This document shows positions 35,922 to 49,482 of a DNA stretch of 64,000 bases, piece after piece. The stretch spans positions 186,001 through 250,000 of the forward strand of contig JARCOQ010000099.1 of assembly GCA_029207755.1 (NCBI GenBank), given 5' to 3'. The translations under genes were made by a program, and so were the position numbers. A model generated the notes under the pieces. That model was not told the DNA's origin and did not search any database. It worked only from the letters and a program-made list of their open reading frames with translations. The number at the start of each line of letters is the position of its first letter. Position 1 is the first letter of the stretch. This DNA is from Chamaea fasciata. Taxonomy: Eukaryota; Chordata; Aves; Passeriformes; Sylviidae.

Positions 35922-38900
35922 ACTGACATCAGGCACCTGGGCAGCTGACTTTACTTACCCCTGGAAACAGGACATCCTTTGTTCCCAACTCCCTCTGCCG
36001 GGCACCAGGACTCGCCCACCTACAATCTTGAACGGAACAGGATTTCTTCCAGATGCAAGCTGCCACAAGCAGGAAGCCTGGCTTCCCATGGAGGGCCAAA
36101 GGCCTCCTACAAACTGACATCAGGCACCTGGGCAGCTGACTTTACTTACCCCTGGAAACAGGACATCCTTTGTGCCCAACACCCTCTGCCGGGCACCAGA
36201 CCTCGGCCACCTACAATCCCGAACGGAACAGGCTTTCTTCCAGATGCATGCTGCCACAAGCTGGAAGAGTGGCTTTCCATGGAGGACCAAAGGCCTCCTA
36301 CAAACTGACATCAGGCACCTGGGCAGCTGACTTTACTTTCCTCATGAAACAGGCCATCATTTGTGCCCAACTCCCTCTGCTGGGCACCTGGCCTCGGCCA
36401 CCTACAATCCCGAACGAAACAGGATTTCTTCCAGATGCAAGCTGCCACAAACTGGAAGCCTGGCTTCCCATGGAGGGCCAAAGGCCTCCTACAAACTGAC
36501 ATCAGGCACCTGGGGAGCTGACTTTACTTACCCCTGGAAACAGGCCATCATTTGTGCTCAACTCCCTCTGCCGGGCACCAGGCCTTGGCCCCCTACAATC
36601 CCGAACGGAACAGGAGTTCTTCCAGATGCAAGCTGCTACAAGCTGGAAACGTGGCTTCACTTGGAGGGCCAAAGGCCTCCTACAAACTGACATCAAACAC
36701 GTGGGCAGCTGACTTTACTTACACCTGGAAACAGGCCATCCTTTGTGCCCAACTCCCTCTGCCGGGCACCTGGCCGCGGCCACCTACAATCCCGAACGGA
36801 ACAGGATTTCTTCCCGATGCAAGCTGCCACTAGCTGGAAGCCTGGCTTCCCATGGAGGACCAAAGGCCTCCTACAAACTGACATCAGGCACTTGGGCAGC
36901 TGACTTTACTTTCCTCATGAAACAGGCCATCATTTGTGCCTACCTCCCTCTGCTGGGAACCTGGCCTCGGCCACCTACAATCCCGAACGGAACAGGATTT
37001 CTTCCAGATGCAAGCTGCCACAAGCTGGAAACGTGGCTTCACTTGGAGGGCCAAAGGCCTCCTACAAACTGACATCAGGCACTTGGGCAGCTGACTTTAT
37101 TTACCCCTGGAAACAGGCCATCCTTTGTGCCCAACTCCTTCTGCCGGGCACCAGGACTCGCCCACCTACAATCTTGAACGGAACAGGATTTCTTCCAGAT
37201 GCAAGCTGCCACAAGCAGGAAGCCTGGCTTCCCATGGAGGGCCAAAGGCCTCCTACAAACTGACATCAGGCACCTGGGCAGCTGACTTTACTTACCCCTG
37301 GAAACAGGACATCCTTTGTGCCCAACACCCTCTGCCGGGCACCAGGCCTCGGCCACCTACAATCCCGAATGGAACAGGATTTCTTCCAGATGCATGCTGC
37401 CACAAGCTGGAAGCGTGGCTTTCCATGGAGGACCAAAGGCCTCCTACAAACTGACATCAGGCACCTGGGGAGCTGACTTTACTTTCCTCATGAAACAGGC
37501 CATCATTTGTGCCCAACTCCCTCTGCTGGGCACCTGGCCTCGGCCTCCTACAATCCCGAACGAAACAGGATTTCTTCCAGATGCAAGCTGCCTTAAACAG
37601 GAAGACTAGCTTCCCTTAGAGGGCCAAAGGCCTCCTACAAACTGACATCAGGCACCTGGGCAGCTGACTTTATTTACCCCTGGAAACAGGCCATCCTTTG
37701 TGCCCAACTCCTTCTGCCGGGCACCAGGACTCGTCCACCTACAATCTTGAACGGAACAGGAGTTCTTCCAGATGCAAGCTGCCACAAGCAGGAAGCCTGG
37801 CTTCCCATGGAGGGCCAAAGGCCTCCTACAAACTGACATCAGGCACCTGGGCAGCTGACTTTACTTACCCCTGGAAACAGCCCATCCTTTGTGTCCAACT
37901 CCCTCCGCCGGGCACCCAGCTCCGGACTCCTACAATCCCGAACAAAACAGGATTTCTTCCAGATGCAAGCTGCCACAAGCAGGAAGCCTGGCTTCCCATG
38001 GAGGGCCAAAGGCCTCCTACAAACTGACATCAGGCACCTGGGCAGCTGACTTTACTTACCCCTGGAAACAGCCCATCCTTTGTGCCCCACTCCCCTGTCG
38101 GGCCCACAGCTTTGGCCACCTACAATCCCGAACGGAACAGGAGATCTTCCAGATGCAAGCTGCCACAAGCTGGAAACGTGGCTTCACTTGGAGGGCCAAA
38201 GGCCTCCTACAAACTGACATCAGGTACGTGGGCAGCTGACTTTACTTACCCCTGGAAACAGGCCATCCTTTGTGCCCAACTCCCTCTGCCGGGAACCTGG
38301 CCTCGGCCACCTACAATCCCGAACGGAACAGGATTTCTTCCCGATGCAAGCTGCCACTAGCTGGAAGCGTGGCTTCCCATGGAGGACCAAAGGCCTCCTA
38401 CAAACTGACATCAGGCACTTGGGCAGCTGACTTTACTTTCCTCATGAAACAGGCCATCATTTGTGCCCAACTCCCTCTGCTGGGAACCTGGCCTCGGCCA
38501 CCTACAATCCCGAACGGAACATGATTTCTTCCAGATGCAAGCTGCCACAAACTGGAAGCCTGGCTTTTCTTGGAGGGCCAAAGGCCTCCTACAAACTGAC
38601 ATAAGGCATCTGGGCAGCTGACTTTACTTACCCCTGGAAACAGCCCATTTTTTGTGTCTAATACCCTCACCCAGGCACCCAGCTCCGGCCCCCTACAATC
38701 CCGAACGGAACAGGATTTCTTCCAGATGCAAGCTGCCACAAGCTGGAAACGTGGCTTCACTTGGAGGGCCAAAGGCCTCCTACAAACTGACATCAGGCAC
38801 CTGGGCAGCTGACTTTACTTACCCCTGGAAACAGGACATCCTTTGTGTCCAACTCCCTCAGCCAGGCACCCAGCTCCGGCCACCTACAATCCTGAACGGA

Positions 38901-39169
38901 ACAGGATTTCTTCCAGATGCAAACTGCCACAAGCAGGAAGCCTGGCTTCCCATGGAGGGCCAAAGGCCTCCTACATACTGACATCAGGCACCTGGGCAGC
39001 TGACTTTACTTTCCTCATGAAACAGGCCATCATTTGTGCCCAACTCCCTCTGCCGGGCACCTGGCCTCGGCCACCTACAATCCCGAACGGAACAGGATTT
39101 CTTCCAGATGCAAGCTGCCACAAACTAGAAGACTAGTTTCCCTTGGAGGGCCAAAGGCCTCCTACAAAC

Positions 39170-39360
39170 TGACATCAGGCACCTGGGCGTCTGACTTTAC
39201 TTACCCCTAGAAACAGGCCATCATTTGTGCCCAACTCCCTCTGCCGGGCACCCGGCCTAAGACACCTACAATCTTGAACAGAACAGGATTTCTTCCAGAT
39301 GCAAGCTGCCACAAGCAGGAAGCCTGGATTCCCATGGAGGAACAATTGCCACCTGCAAAC
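39170..39360 (+). repeat. Singleton divergent monomer
   Basis: A monomer with a combination not seen elsewhere in the window: GGGCGTCTGAC, CCCCTAGAAACAGG, CCCGGCCTAAGACACC, ATCTTGAACAGAAC and GGAGGAACAATTGCCACCTGC, which disrupts the usual GGCCAAAGGCC dyad. It sits in the short bridge between segment A copy 2 and the landmark at 39495. Confidence 0.8.
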
Positions 39361-39494
39361 TGACATCAGGCACCTGGGCAGCCGACTTAACTTACCCCTG
39401 GAAACAGGCCATCATTTGTGCCCAACTCCCTCTGCCGGGCACCTGGCCTCGGCCACCTACAATCCCGAACGGAACAGGATTTCTTCCAGATGCA

Positions 39495-42400
39495 AGCTGC
39501 CACAAACTGGAAGACTAGCTTCCTTTAGAGGGCCAAAGGCCTGCTACAACCTGACATCAGGCACCTGGGCAGCTGACTTTACTTACTCCTGGAGCAACCC
39601 ACCCTTTGTGCCCAACTCCCTTAGATGGGCACCAGGCCTCGGCCACGTACAATCCCGAATGGAGTAGGATTTCTTCCAGATGCAAGCTGCTACAAGTTGG
39701 AAGCCTGGCTTCCCTTGGAGTGCCAAAGACCTCCTACAAATTGACATCAGGCACCTGGGCAGCTGACTTTACTTACCCCTAAAAACAGGCCATCCTTTGT
39801 TCCCAACTCCCTCTGCCGGGCACTTGGCTCTGCGCACCTACAATCCCGAACGGAATAGGATTTTTTCCACATGCAATCTCCTACAAACTGGAAGACTAGC
39901 TTCCTTTAGAGGGCCAAATGCCTGCTACAAACAGACATCAGGCACCTGGGCAGCTGACTTTACTTACCCTTGGAAAGAAGCCATCCTTTGTGCCCAACTC
40001 CCTCTGCCGGGCACCTGGCCTCAGCCACCTACAATCCCGAACGGAACAGGATTCCTTCCAGATGCAAGCTGCCACAAGCTGGGAGCCTGGCTTCCCTTGG
40101 AGGGCCAAAAGCCTCCTACAAACTGACATCAGGCACCTGGGCAGCTGACTTTACTTACCCCTGGAAACAGGCCATCCTTTGTTCCCATCTACCTCAGCAG
40201 GGTACCCGGCTCCGGCCACCTTCAATCCCGAACGGAACAGGATTTCTTCCAGATGCAAGCTGCCACAAACTGGAAGCCTGGCTTCCCTTGGAGTGCCAAA
40301 AGCCTCCTACAAACTGACATCAGGCACCTGGGCAGCTGACTTTACTTATTCCTAAAAACATGCCATCCTTTGCGCCCAACTCGCTCTGCCGGGCACCTGG
40401 CCTCGGCCACCTACAATCCCGAACGGAACAGGATTTTTTCCAGATGCAAGCTGCCACAAACTGGTAGACTTGCTTCCCTTGGAGGGCCAAAGGCCTCCTA
40501 CAAACTGACATCAGGCACCTGGGCAGCTGACTTTACTTACCCTTGGAAACAGGCCATTATTTGTGCCCAACTCTCTCAGCAGGCCACCCGGCTCCGGCCA
40601 CCTACAATCCCGAACGGAACAGGATTTCTTCCAGATGCAAGCTGCCACAAGCAGGAAGCCTGGCTTCCCTTGGAGGGCCAAAGGCCTCCTACAAACTGAC
40701 ATCAGGCACCTGGGCAGCTGACTTTACTTACCCCTGGAAACAGCCCATCCTTTGTGCTCAACTACCTCTGCCGAGCACCTGGCCTCGGCCACCTACAATC
40801 CGGAACTGAACAGGACTTCTTCCAGATGCAAGCTGCCACAAACTGGAAGACTTGCTTCCCTTGGAGGGCCAAAGGCCTCCTAAAAACTGACATCAGGCAC
40901 CTGGGCAGCTGACCTTACTTACCCCTTGAGCAACCCACACTTTGTGCCCAACTCCCTTAGCCGGGCACCAGGCCTCGGCCACGTACAATCCCGAACGGAA
41001 TAGGATTTCGTCCAGATGCAAGCTGCCACAAGCAGGAAGCCTGGCTTCCCATGGAGGGCCAAAGGCCTCCTATAAACTGACATCAGGCACCTGGGAAGCT
41101 GACTTTACTTGCCCCTAAAAACAGGCTATCCTTTGTTCCCAACTCCATCTGCCGGGCACCCGGCTCCGTGCACCTACAATCCCGAACGGAACAGGATTTT
41201 TTCCAGATGCAAGCTGCTACAAACAGAAAGACAAGCTTCCTTTAGATGGCCAAATGCCTGCTACAAGCTGACATCAGGCACCTGGGCAGATGACTTTACT
41301 TACTCCTGGAAAGAAGCCATCCTTTGTGCCCAACTCCCTCTGCCGGGCACCCGGCTCCGTGCACCTACAATCCCGAACGGAGCAGGATTTTTTCCAGATG
41401 CAAGCTGCTACAAACTGGAAGACTAGCTTCCTTTAGAGGGCCAAATGCCTGCTACAAACTGAGATCTGGCACCTGGGCAGCTGACTTTACTTACCCCTGG
41501 AAACAGGACATCCTTTGTGCCCAACACCCTCTGCCGGGCACCAGACCTCGGCCACCTACAATCCCGAACGGAACAGGATTTCTTCCAGATGCAAGCTGCC
41601 ACAAGCTGGAAACGTGGCTTCACTTGGAGGGCCAAAGGCCTCCTACAAACTGACATCAGGCACCTGGGCAGCTGACTTTACTTACCCCTGGAAACAGGAC
41701 ATCCTTTGTTCCCAACTCCCTCTGCCGGGCACCAGGACTCGCCCACCTACAATCTTGAACGGAACAGGATTTCTTCCAGATGCAAGCTGCCACAAGCAGG
41801 AAGCCTGGCTTCCCATGGAGGGCCAAAGGCCTCCTACAAACTGACATCAGGCACCTGGGCAGCTGACTTTACTTACCCCTGGAAACAGGACATCCTTTGT
41901 GCCCAACACCCTCTGCCGGGCACCAGACCTCGGCCACCTACAATCCCGAACGAAACAGGCTTTCTTCCAGATGCATGCTGCCACAAGCTGGAAGAGTGGC
42001 TTTCCATGGAGGACCAAAGGCCTCCTACAAACTGACATCAGGCACCTGGGCAGCTGACTTTACTTTCCTCATGAAACAGGCCATCATTTGTGCCCAACTC
42101 CCTCTGCTGGGCACCTGGCCTCGGCCACCTACAATCCCGAACGAAACAGGATTTCTTCCAGATGCAAGCTGCCACAAACTGGAAGCCTGGCTTCCCATGG
42201 AGGGCCAAAGGCCTCCTACAAACTGACATCAGGCACCTGGGGAGCTGACTTTACTTACCCCTGGAAACAGGCCATCATTTGTGCTCAACTCCCTCTGCCG
42301 GGCACCAGGCCTTGGCCCCCTACAATCCCGAACGGAACAGGAGTTCTTCCAGATGCAAGCTGCCACAAGCTGGAAACGTGGCTTCACTTGGAGGGCCAAA

Positions 42401-44465
42401 GGCCTCCTACAAACTGACATCAAACACGTGGGCAGCTGACTTTACTTACACCTGGAAACAGGCCATCCTTTGTGCCCAACTCCCTCTGCCGGGCACCTGG
42501 CCGCGGCCACCTACAATCCCGAACGGAACAGGATTTCTTCCCGATGCAAGCTGCCACTAGCTGGAAGCCTGGCTTCCCATGGAGGACCAAAGGCCTCCTA
42601 CAAACTGACATCAGGCACTTGGGCAGCTGACTTTACTTTCCTCATGAAACAGGCCATCATTTGTGCCTACCTCCCTCTGCTGGGAACCTGGCCTCGGCCA
42701 CCTACAATCCCGAACGGAACAGGATTTCTTCCAGATGCAAGCTGCCACAAGCTGGAAACGTGGCTTCACTTGGAGGGCCAAAGGCCTCCTACAAACTGAC
42801 ATCAGGCACTTGGGCAGCTGACTTTATTTACCCCTGGAAACAGGCCATCCTTTGTGCCCAACTCCTTCTGCCGGGCACCAGGACTCGCCCACCTACAATC
42901 TTGAACGGAACAGGATTTCTTCCAGATGCAAGCTGCCACAAGCAGGAAGCCTGGCTTCCCATGGAGGGCCAAAGGCCTCCTACAAACTGACATCAGGCAC
43001 CTGGGCAGCTGACTTTACTTACCCCTGGAAACAGGACATCCTTTGTGCCCAACACCCTCTGCCGGGCACCAGGCCTCGGCCACCTACAATCCCGAATGGA
43101 ACAGGATTTCTTCCAGATGCATGCTGCCACAAGCTGGAAGCGTGGCTTTCCATGGAGGACCAAAGGCCTCCTACAAACTGACATCAGGCACCTGGGGAGC
43201 TGACTTTACTTTCCTCATGAAACAGGCCATCATTTGTGCCCAATTCCCTCTGCTGGGCACCTGGCCTCGGCCTCCTACAATCCCGAACGAAACAGGATTT
43301 CTTCCAGATGCAAGCTGCCTTAAACAGGAAGACTAGCTTCCCTTAGAGGGCCAAAGGCCTCCTACAAACTGACATCAGGCACCTGGGCAGCTGACTTTAT
43401 TTACCCCTGGAAACAGGCCATCCTTTGTGCCCAACTCCTTCTGCCGGGCACCAGGACTCGCCCACCTACAATCTTGAACGGAACAGGAGTTCTTCCAGAT
43501 GCAAGCTGCCACAAGCAGGAAGCCTGGCTTCCCATGGAGGGCCAAAGGCCTCCTACAAACTGACATCAGGCACCTGGGCAGCTGACTTTACTTACCCCTG
43601 GAAACAGCCCATCCTTTGTGTCCAACTCTCTCCGCCGGGCACCCAGCTCCGGACTCCTACAATCCCGAACAAAACAGGATTTCTTCCAGATGCAAGCTGC
43701 CACAAGCAGGAAGCCTGGCTTCCCATGGAGGGCCAAAGGCCTCCTACAAACTGACATCAGGCACCTGGGCAGCTGACTTTACTTACCCCTGGAAACAGCC
43801 CATCCTTTGTGCCCCACTCCCCTGTCGGGCCCACAGCTTTGGCCACCTACAATCCCGAACGGAACAGGAGATCTTCCAGATGCAAGCTGCCACAAGCTGG
43901 AAACGTGGCTTCACTTGGAGGGCCAAAGGCCTCCTACAAACTGACATCAGGTACGTGGGCAGCTGACTTTACTTACCCCTGGAAACAGGCCATCCTTTGT
44001 GCCCAACTCCCTCTGCCGGGAACCTGGCCTCGGCCACCTACAATCCAGAACGGAACAGGATTTCTTCCCGATGCAAGCTGCCACTAGCTGGAAGCGTGGC
44101 TTCCCATGGAGGACCAAAGGCCTCCTACAAACTGACATCAGGCACTTGGGCAGCTGACTTTACTTTCCTCATGAAACAGGCCATCATTTGTGCCCAACTC
44201 CCTCTGCTGGGAACCTGGCCTCGGCCACCTACAATCCCGAACGGAACATAATTTCTTCCAGATGCAAGCTGCCACAAACTGGAAGCCTGGCTTTTCTTGG
44301 AGGGCCAAAGGCCTCCTACAAACTGACATAAGGCATCTGGGCAGCTGACTTTACTTACCCCTGGAAACAGCCCATTTTTTGTGTCTAATACCCTCACCCA
44401 GGCACCCAGCTCCGGCCACCTACAATCCCGAACGGAACAGGATTTCTTCCAGATGCAAGCTGCCA
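39495..44465 (+). repeat. Segment A, copy 3, one monomer shorter
   Basis: Follows copy 2 at offset 5,917 from 39495 to about 41470, then at offset 5,727 to about 44465. The change of 190 equals one monomer once the one-base loss in copy 2 is allowed for. At the switch (41461-41660) the GAGATCTGGCACC monomer runs directly into a variant that lies further downstream in copy 2, so the junction is a mosaic. After 44465 the order departs and leads into the 23-25-monomer units. Confidence 0.88.
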
Positions 44466-44710
44466 CTAGCTGGAAGCCTGGCTTCTCATGGAGGACCAAA
44501 GGCCTCCTACAAACTGACATCAGGCACTTGGGCAGCTGACTTTACTTTCCTCATGAAACAGGCCATCATTTGTGCCTACCTCCCTCTGCTGGGAACCTGG
44601 CCTCGGCCACCTACAATCCCGAACGGAACAGTATTTCTTCCAGATGCAAGCTGCCTTAAACAGGAAGACTAGCTTCCCTTGGAGGGCCAAAGGCCTCCTA
44701 CAAACTGAAA

Positions 44711-47700
44711 TCAGGCACCTGGGCAGCTGACTTTATTTACCCCTGGAAACAGGCCATCCTTTGTGCCCAACTCCCTCTGCCGGGCACCAGGACTCGCCCA
44801 CCTACAATCTTGAACGGAACAGGATTTCTTCCAGATGCAAGCTGCCACAAGCAGGAAGCCTGGCTTCCCATGGAGGGCCAAAGGCCTCCGACAAACTGAC
44901 ATCAGGCACCTGGGCAGCTGACTTTACTTACCCCTGGAAACAGGACATCCTTTGTGCCCAACACCCTCTGCCGGGCACCAGGCCTCGGCCACCTACAATC
45001 CCGAACGGAACAGGATTTCTTCCAGATGCATGCTGCCACAAGCTGGAAGCATGGCTTTCCATGGAGGACCAAAGGCCTTCTACAAACTGACATCAGGCAC
45101 CTGGGCAGCTGACTTTACTTTCCTCATGAAACAGGCCATCATTTGTGCCCAACTCCCTCTGCTGGGCACCTGGCCTCGGCCTCCTACAATCCCGAACGAA
45201 ACAGGATTTCTTCCAGATGCAAGCTGCCACAAACCGGAAGCCTGGCTTCCCATGGAGGGCCAAAGGCCTCCTACAAACTGACACCAGGCACCTGGGCAGC
45301 TGACTTTACTTACCCCTGGAAACAGCCCATCCTTTGTGTCCAACTCCCTCCGCCGGGCACCCAGCTCCAAACTCCTACAATCCCGAACAAAACAGGATTT
45401 CTTCCAGATGCAAGCTGCCACAAGCAGGAAGCCTGGCTTCCCATGGAGGGCCAAAGGCCTCCTACAAACTGACATCAGGCACCTGGGCAGCTGACTTTAC
45501 TTACCCCTGGAAACAGCCCATCCTTTGTGCCCAACTCCCCTGCCGGGCCCACAGCTTTGGCCACCTACAATCCCGAACGGAACAGGAGATCTTCCAGATG
45601 CAAGCTGCCACAAGCTGGAAACGTGGCTTCACTTGGAGGGCCAAAGGCCTCCTACAAACTGACATCAGGCACCTGGGCAGCTGACTTTACTTACCCCTGG
45701 AAACAGGCCATCATTTGTGCTCAACTCCCTCTGCCGGGCACCAGGCCTTGGCCCCCTACAATCCCGAACGGAACAGGAGTTCTTCCAGATGCAAGCTGCC
45801 ACAAGCAGGAAACCTGGCTTCCCATGGAGGGCCAAAGGCCTCCTACAAACTGACATCAGACACCTGGGCAGCTGACTTTACTTACCCCTGGAAACAGCCC
45901 ATCCTTTGTGTCCAACTCCCTTTGCCGGGCACCCAGCTCCGGACTCCTACAATCCCGAACAAAACAGGATTTCTTCCAGATGCAAGCTGCCACAAGCAGG
46001 AAGCCTGGCTTTCCTTAAAGGGCCAAAGGCCTCCTACAAACTGACATCAGGCATCTGGGCAGCTGACTTTACTTACCCCTGGAAACAGCCCATTTTTTGT
46101 GTCCAACACCCTCAGCCAGGCACCCAGCTCCAGCCACCTACAATCCCGAACGGAACAGGATTTCTTCCAGATGCAAGCTGCCACAAGCTGGAAACGTGGC
46201 TTCACTTGGAGGGCCAAAGGCCTCCTACAAACTGACATCAGGCACCTGGGCAGCTGACTTTACTTACCCCTGGAAACAGGACATCCTTTGTGTCCAACTC
46301 CCTCAGCCAGGCACCCAGCTCCGGCCACCTACAATCCTTAACGGAACAGGATTTCTTCCAGATGCAAACTGCCACAAGCAGGAAGCCTGGCTTCCCATGG
46401 AGGGCCAAAGGCCTCCTACAAACTGACATCAGGCACCTGGGCAGCTGACTTTACTTACCCCTGGAAACAGGACATCCTTTGTGCCCAGCTCCCTCTGCCG
46501 GGCACCTGGCCTCGGCCACCTACAATCCCGAACGGAACAGGATTTCTTCCAGATGCAAGCTGCCACAAACTGGAAGACTAGCTTCCCTTGGAGGGCCAAA
46601 GGCCTCCTACAAACTGACATCAGGCACCTGGGCAGCTGACTTTACTTACCCCTGGAAACAGCCCATCCTTTGTGCCCAACTCCCCTGCCGGGCCCACAGC
46701 TTTGGCCACCTAGAATCCCGAACGGAACAGGATTTCTTCCTGATGCAAGCAGCCACTGGCTGGAAGCCTGGCTTCCCATGGAGGACCAAAGGCCTCCTAC
46801 AAACTGACATCAGGCACTTGGGCAGCTGACTTTACTTTCCTCATGAAACAGGCCATCATTTGTGCCCAACTCCCTCTGCTGGGAACCTGGCCTCGGCCAC
46901 CTACAATCCCGAACGGAACAGAATTTCTTCCAGATGCAAGCAGCCTTGAACATAAAGACAAGCTTCCCTTGGAGGGCCAAAGGCCTCCTACAAACTGACA
47001 TCAGGCACCTGGGCAGCTGACTTTACTTACCCCTGGAAACAGGCCATCATTTGTGTCCAACCCCCTCAGCCGGGCACCTAGCTCTGGACTCCTACAATCC
47101 CGAACAAAACAGGATTTCTTCCAGATGCAAGCTGCCACAAGCAGGAAGCCTGGCTTCCCATGGAGGGCCAAAGGCCTCCTACAAACTGACATCAGGCACC
47201 TGGGCAGCTGACTTTACTTACCCCTGGAAACAGGACATCCTTTGTGCCCAACACCCTCTGCCGGGCACCAGGCCTCGGCCACCTACAATCCCGAATGGAA
47301 CAGGATTTCTTCCAGATGCATGCTGCCACAAGCTGGAAGCGTGGCTTTCCATGGAGGACCAAAGGCCTCCTACAAACTGACATCAGGCACCTGGGGAGCT
47401 GACTTTACTTTCCTCACGAAACAGGCCATCATTTGTGCCCAATTCCCTCTGCTGGGCACCTGGCCTCGGCCTCCTACAATCCCGAACGAAACAGGATTTC
47501 TTCCAGATGCAAGCTGCCTTAAACAGGAAGACTAGCTTCCCTTAGAGGGCCAAAGGCCTCCTACAAACTGACATCAGGCACCTGGGCAGCTGACTTTATT
47601 TACCCCTGGAAACAGGCCATCCTTTGTGCCCAACTCCTTCTGCCGGGCACCAGGACTCGCCCACCTACAATCTTGAACGGAACAGGAGTTCTTCCAGATG

Positions 47701-49482
47701 CAAGCTGCCACAAGCAGGAAGCCTGGCTTCCCATGGAGGGCCAAAGGCCTCCTACAAACTGACATCAGGCACCTGGGCAGCTGACTTTACTTACCCCTGG
47801 AAACAGCCCATCCTTTGTGTCCAACTCTCTCCGCCGGGCACCCAGCTCCGGACTCCTACAATCCCGAACAAAACAGGATTTCTTCCAGATGCAAGCTGCC
47901 ACAAGCAGGAAGCCTGGCTTCCCATGGAGGGCCAAAGGCCTCCTACAAACTGACATCAGGCACCTGGGCAGCTGACTTTACTTACCCCTGGAAACAGCCC
48001 ATCCTTTGTGCCCCACTCCCCTGTCGGGCCCACAGCTTTGGCCACCTACAATCCCGAACGGAACAGGAGATCTTCCAGATGCAAGCTGCCACAAGCTGGA
48101 AACGTGGCTTCACTTGGAGGGCCAAAGGCCTCCTACAAACTGACATCAGGTACGTGGGCAGCTGACTTTACTTACCCCTGGAAACAGGCCATCCTTTGTG
48201 CCCAACTCCCTCTGCCGGGAACCTGGCCTCGGCCACCTACAATCCCGAACGGAACAGGATTTCTTCCCGATGCAAGCTGCCACTAGCTGGAAGCGTGGCT
48301 TCCCATGGAGGACCAAAGGCCTCCTACAAACTGACATCAGGCACTTGGGCAGCTGACTTTACTTTCCTCATGAAACAGGCCATCATTTGTGCCCAACTCC
48401 CTCTGCTGGGAACCTGGCCTCGGCCACCTACAATCCCGAACGGAACATAATTTCTTCCAGATGCAAGCTGCCACAAACTGGAAGCCTGGCTTTTCTTGGA
48501 GGGCCAAAGGCCTCCTACAAACTGACATAAGGCATCTGGGCAGCTGACTTTACTTACCCCTGGAAACAGCCCATTTTTTGTGTCTAATACCCTCACCCAG
48601 GCACCCAGCTCCGGCCACCTACAATCCCGAACGGAACAGGAGATCTTCCAGATGCAAGCTGCCACAAGCTGGAAACGTGGCTTCACTTGGAGGGCCAAAG
48701 GCCTCCTACAAACTGACATCAGGCACCTGGGCAGCTGACTTTACTTACCCCTGGAAACAGGCCATCCTTATTGCCCAACTCCCTCTGCCGGGAACCTGGC
48801 CTCGGCCACCTACAATCCCGAACGGAACAGGATTTCTTCCCGATGCAAGCTGCCACAAGCAGGAAGCCTGGCTTCCCATGGAGGGCCAAAGGCCTCCTAC
48901 ATACTGACATCAGGCACCTGGGCAGCTGACTTTACTTTCCTCATGAAACAGGCCATCATTTGTGCCCAACTCCCTCTGCCGGGCACCTGGCCTCGGCCAC
49001 CTACAATCCCGAACGGAACAGGATTTCTTCCAGATACAAGCTGCCACAAACTTGAAGCCTGGCTTCCCTTGGAGGGCCAAATGACTCCTACAAACTGACA
49101 TCAGGCACCTGGGCAGCAGACTTTACTTACCCCTGGAAACAGGCCATCCTTTGTGCCCAACTCCCTCTGCCGGGCACCTGGCCGCGGCCACCTACAATCC
49201 CGAACGGAACAGGATTTCTTCCAGATGCAAGCTGCCACTAGCTGGAAGCCTGGCTTCTCATGGAGGACCAAAGGCCTCCTACAAACTGACATCAGGCACT
49301 TGGGCAGCTGACTTTACTTTCCTCATGAAACAGGCCATCATTTGTGCCTACCTCCCTCTGCTGGGAACCTGGCCTCGGCCACCTACAATCCCGAACGGAA
49401 CAGTATTTCTTCCAGATGCAAGCTGCCTTAAACAGGAAGACTAGCTTCCCTTGGAGGGCCAAAGGCCTCCTACAAACTGAAA
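44711..49482 (+). repeat. Higher-order unit C1 (25 monomers)
   Basis: First of four related units in the right third. The opening landmark is a monomer ending in GAAATCAGG after an ACAGTATTTC variant. The unit matches C2 at offset 4,772 (25 monomers less three bases) from 44711 to about 47190. The later part (about 48000-49350) matches 52010-53360 at offset 4,008, showing that C2 lacks four monomers here. The stretch 47190-48000 resembles 43000-43800 of segment A copy 3. Confidence 0.85.

Larger units (their letters stand above)
33578..38740 (+). repeat. Segment A, copy 2
   Basis: Repeats the monomer order of 1-5164 almost base for base. Visible differences are single substitutions, for example CCGCCC in place of GTTCCC after the leader near 33880, and one missing T in a T-run near 35470. 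The close match across 5 kb points to a recent segmental duplication inside the array. It is followed by only about 750 bases of other monomers before the next landmark at 39495. Confidence 0.9.

Noticed and set aside
44465..44711. A structural boundary element between the A/B domain and the C domain
   Set aside because: The sequence at the transition is ordinary satellite monomer; only the order of variants changes, so there is no separate element to annotate.
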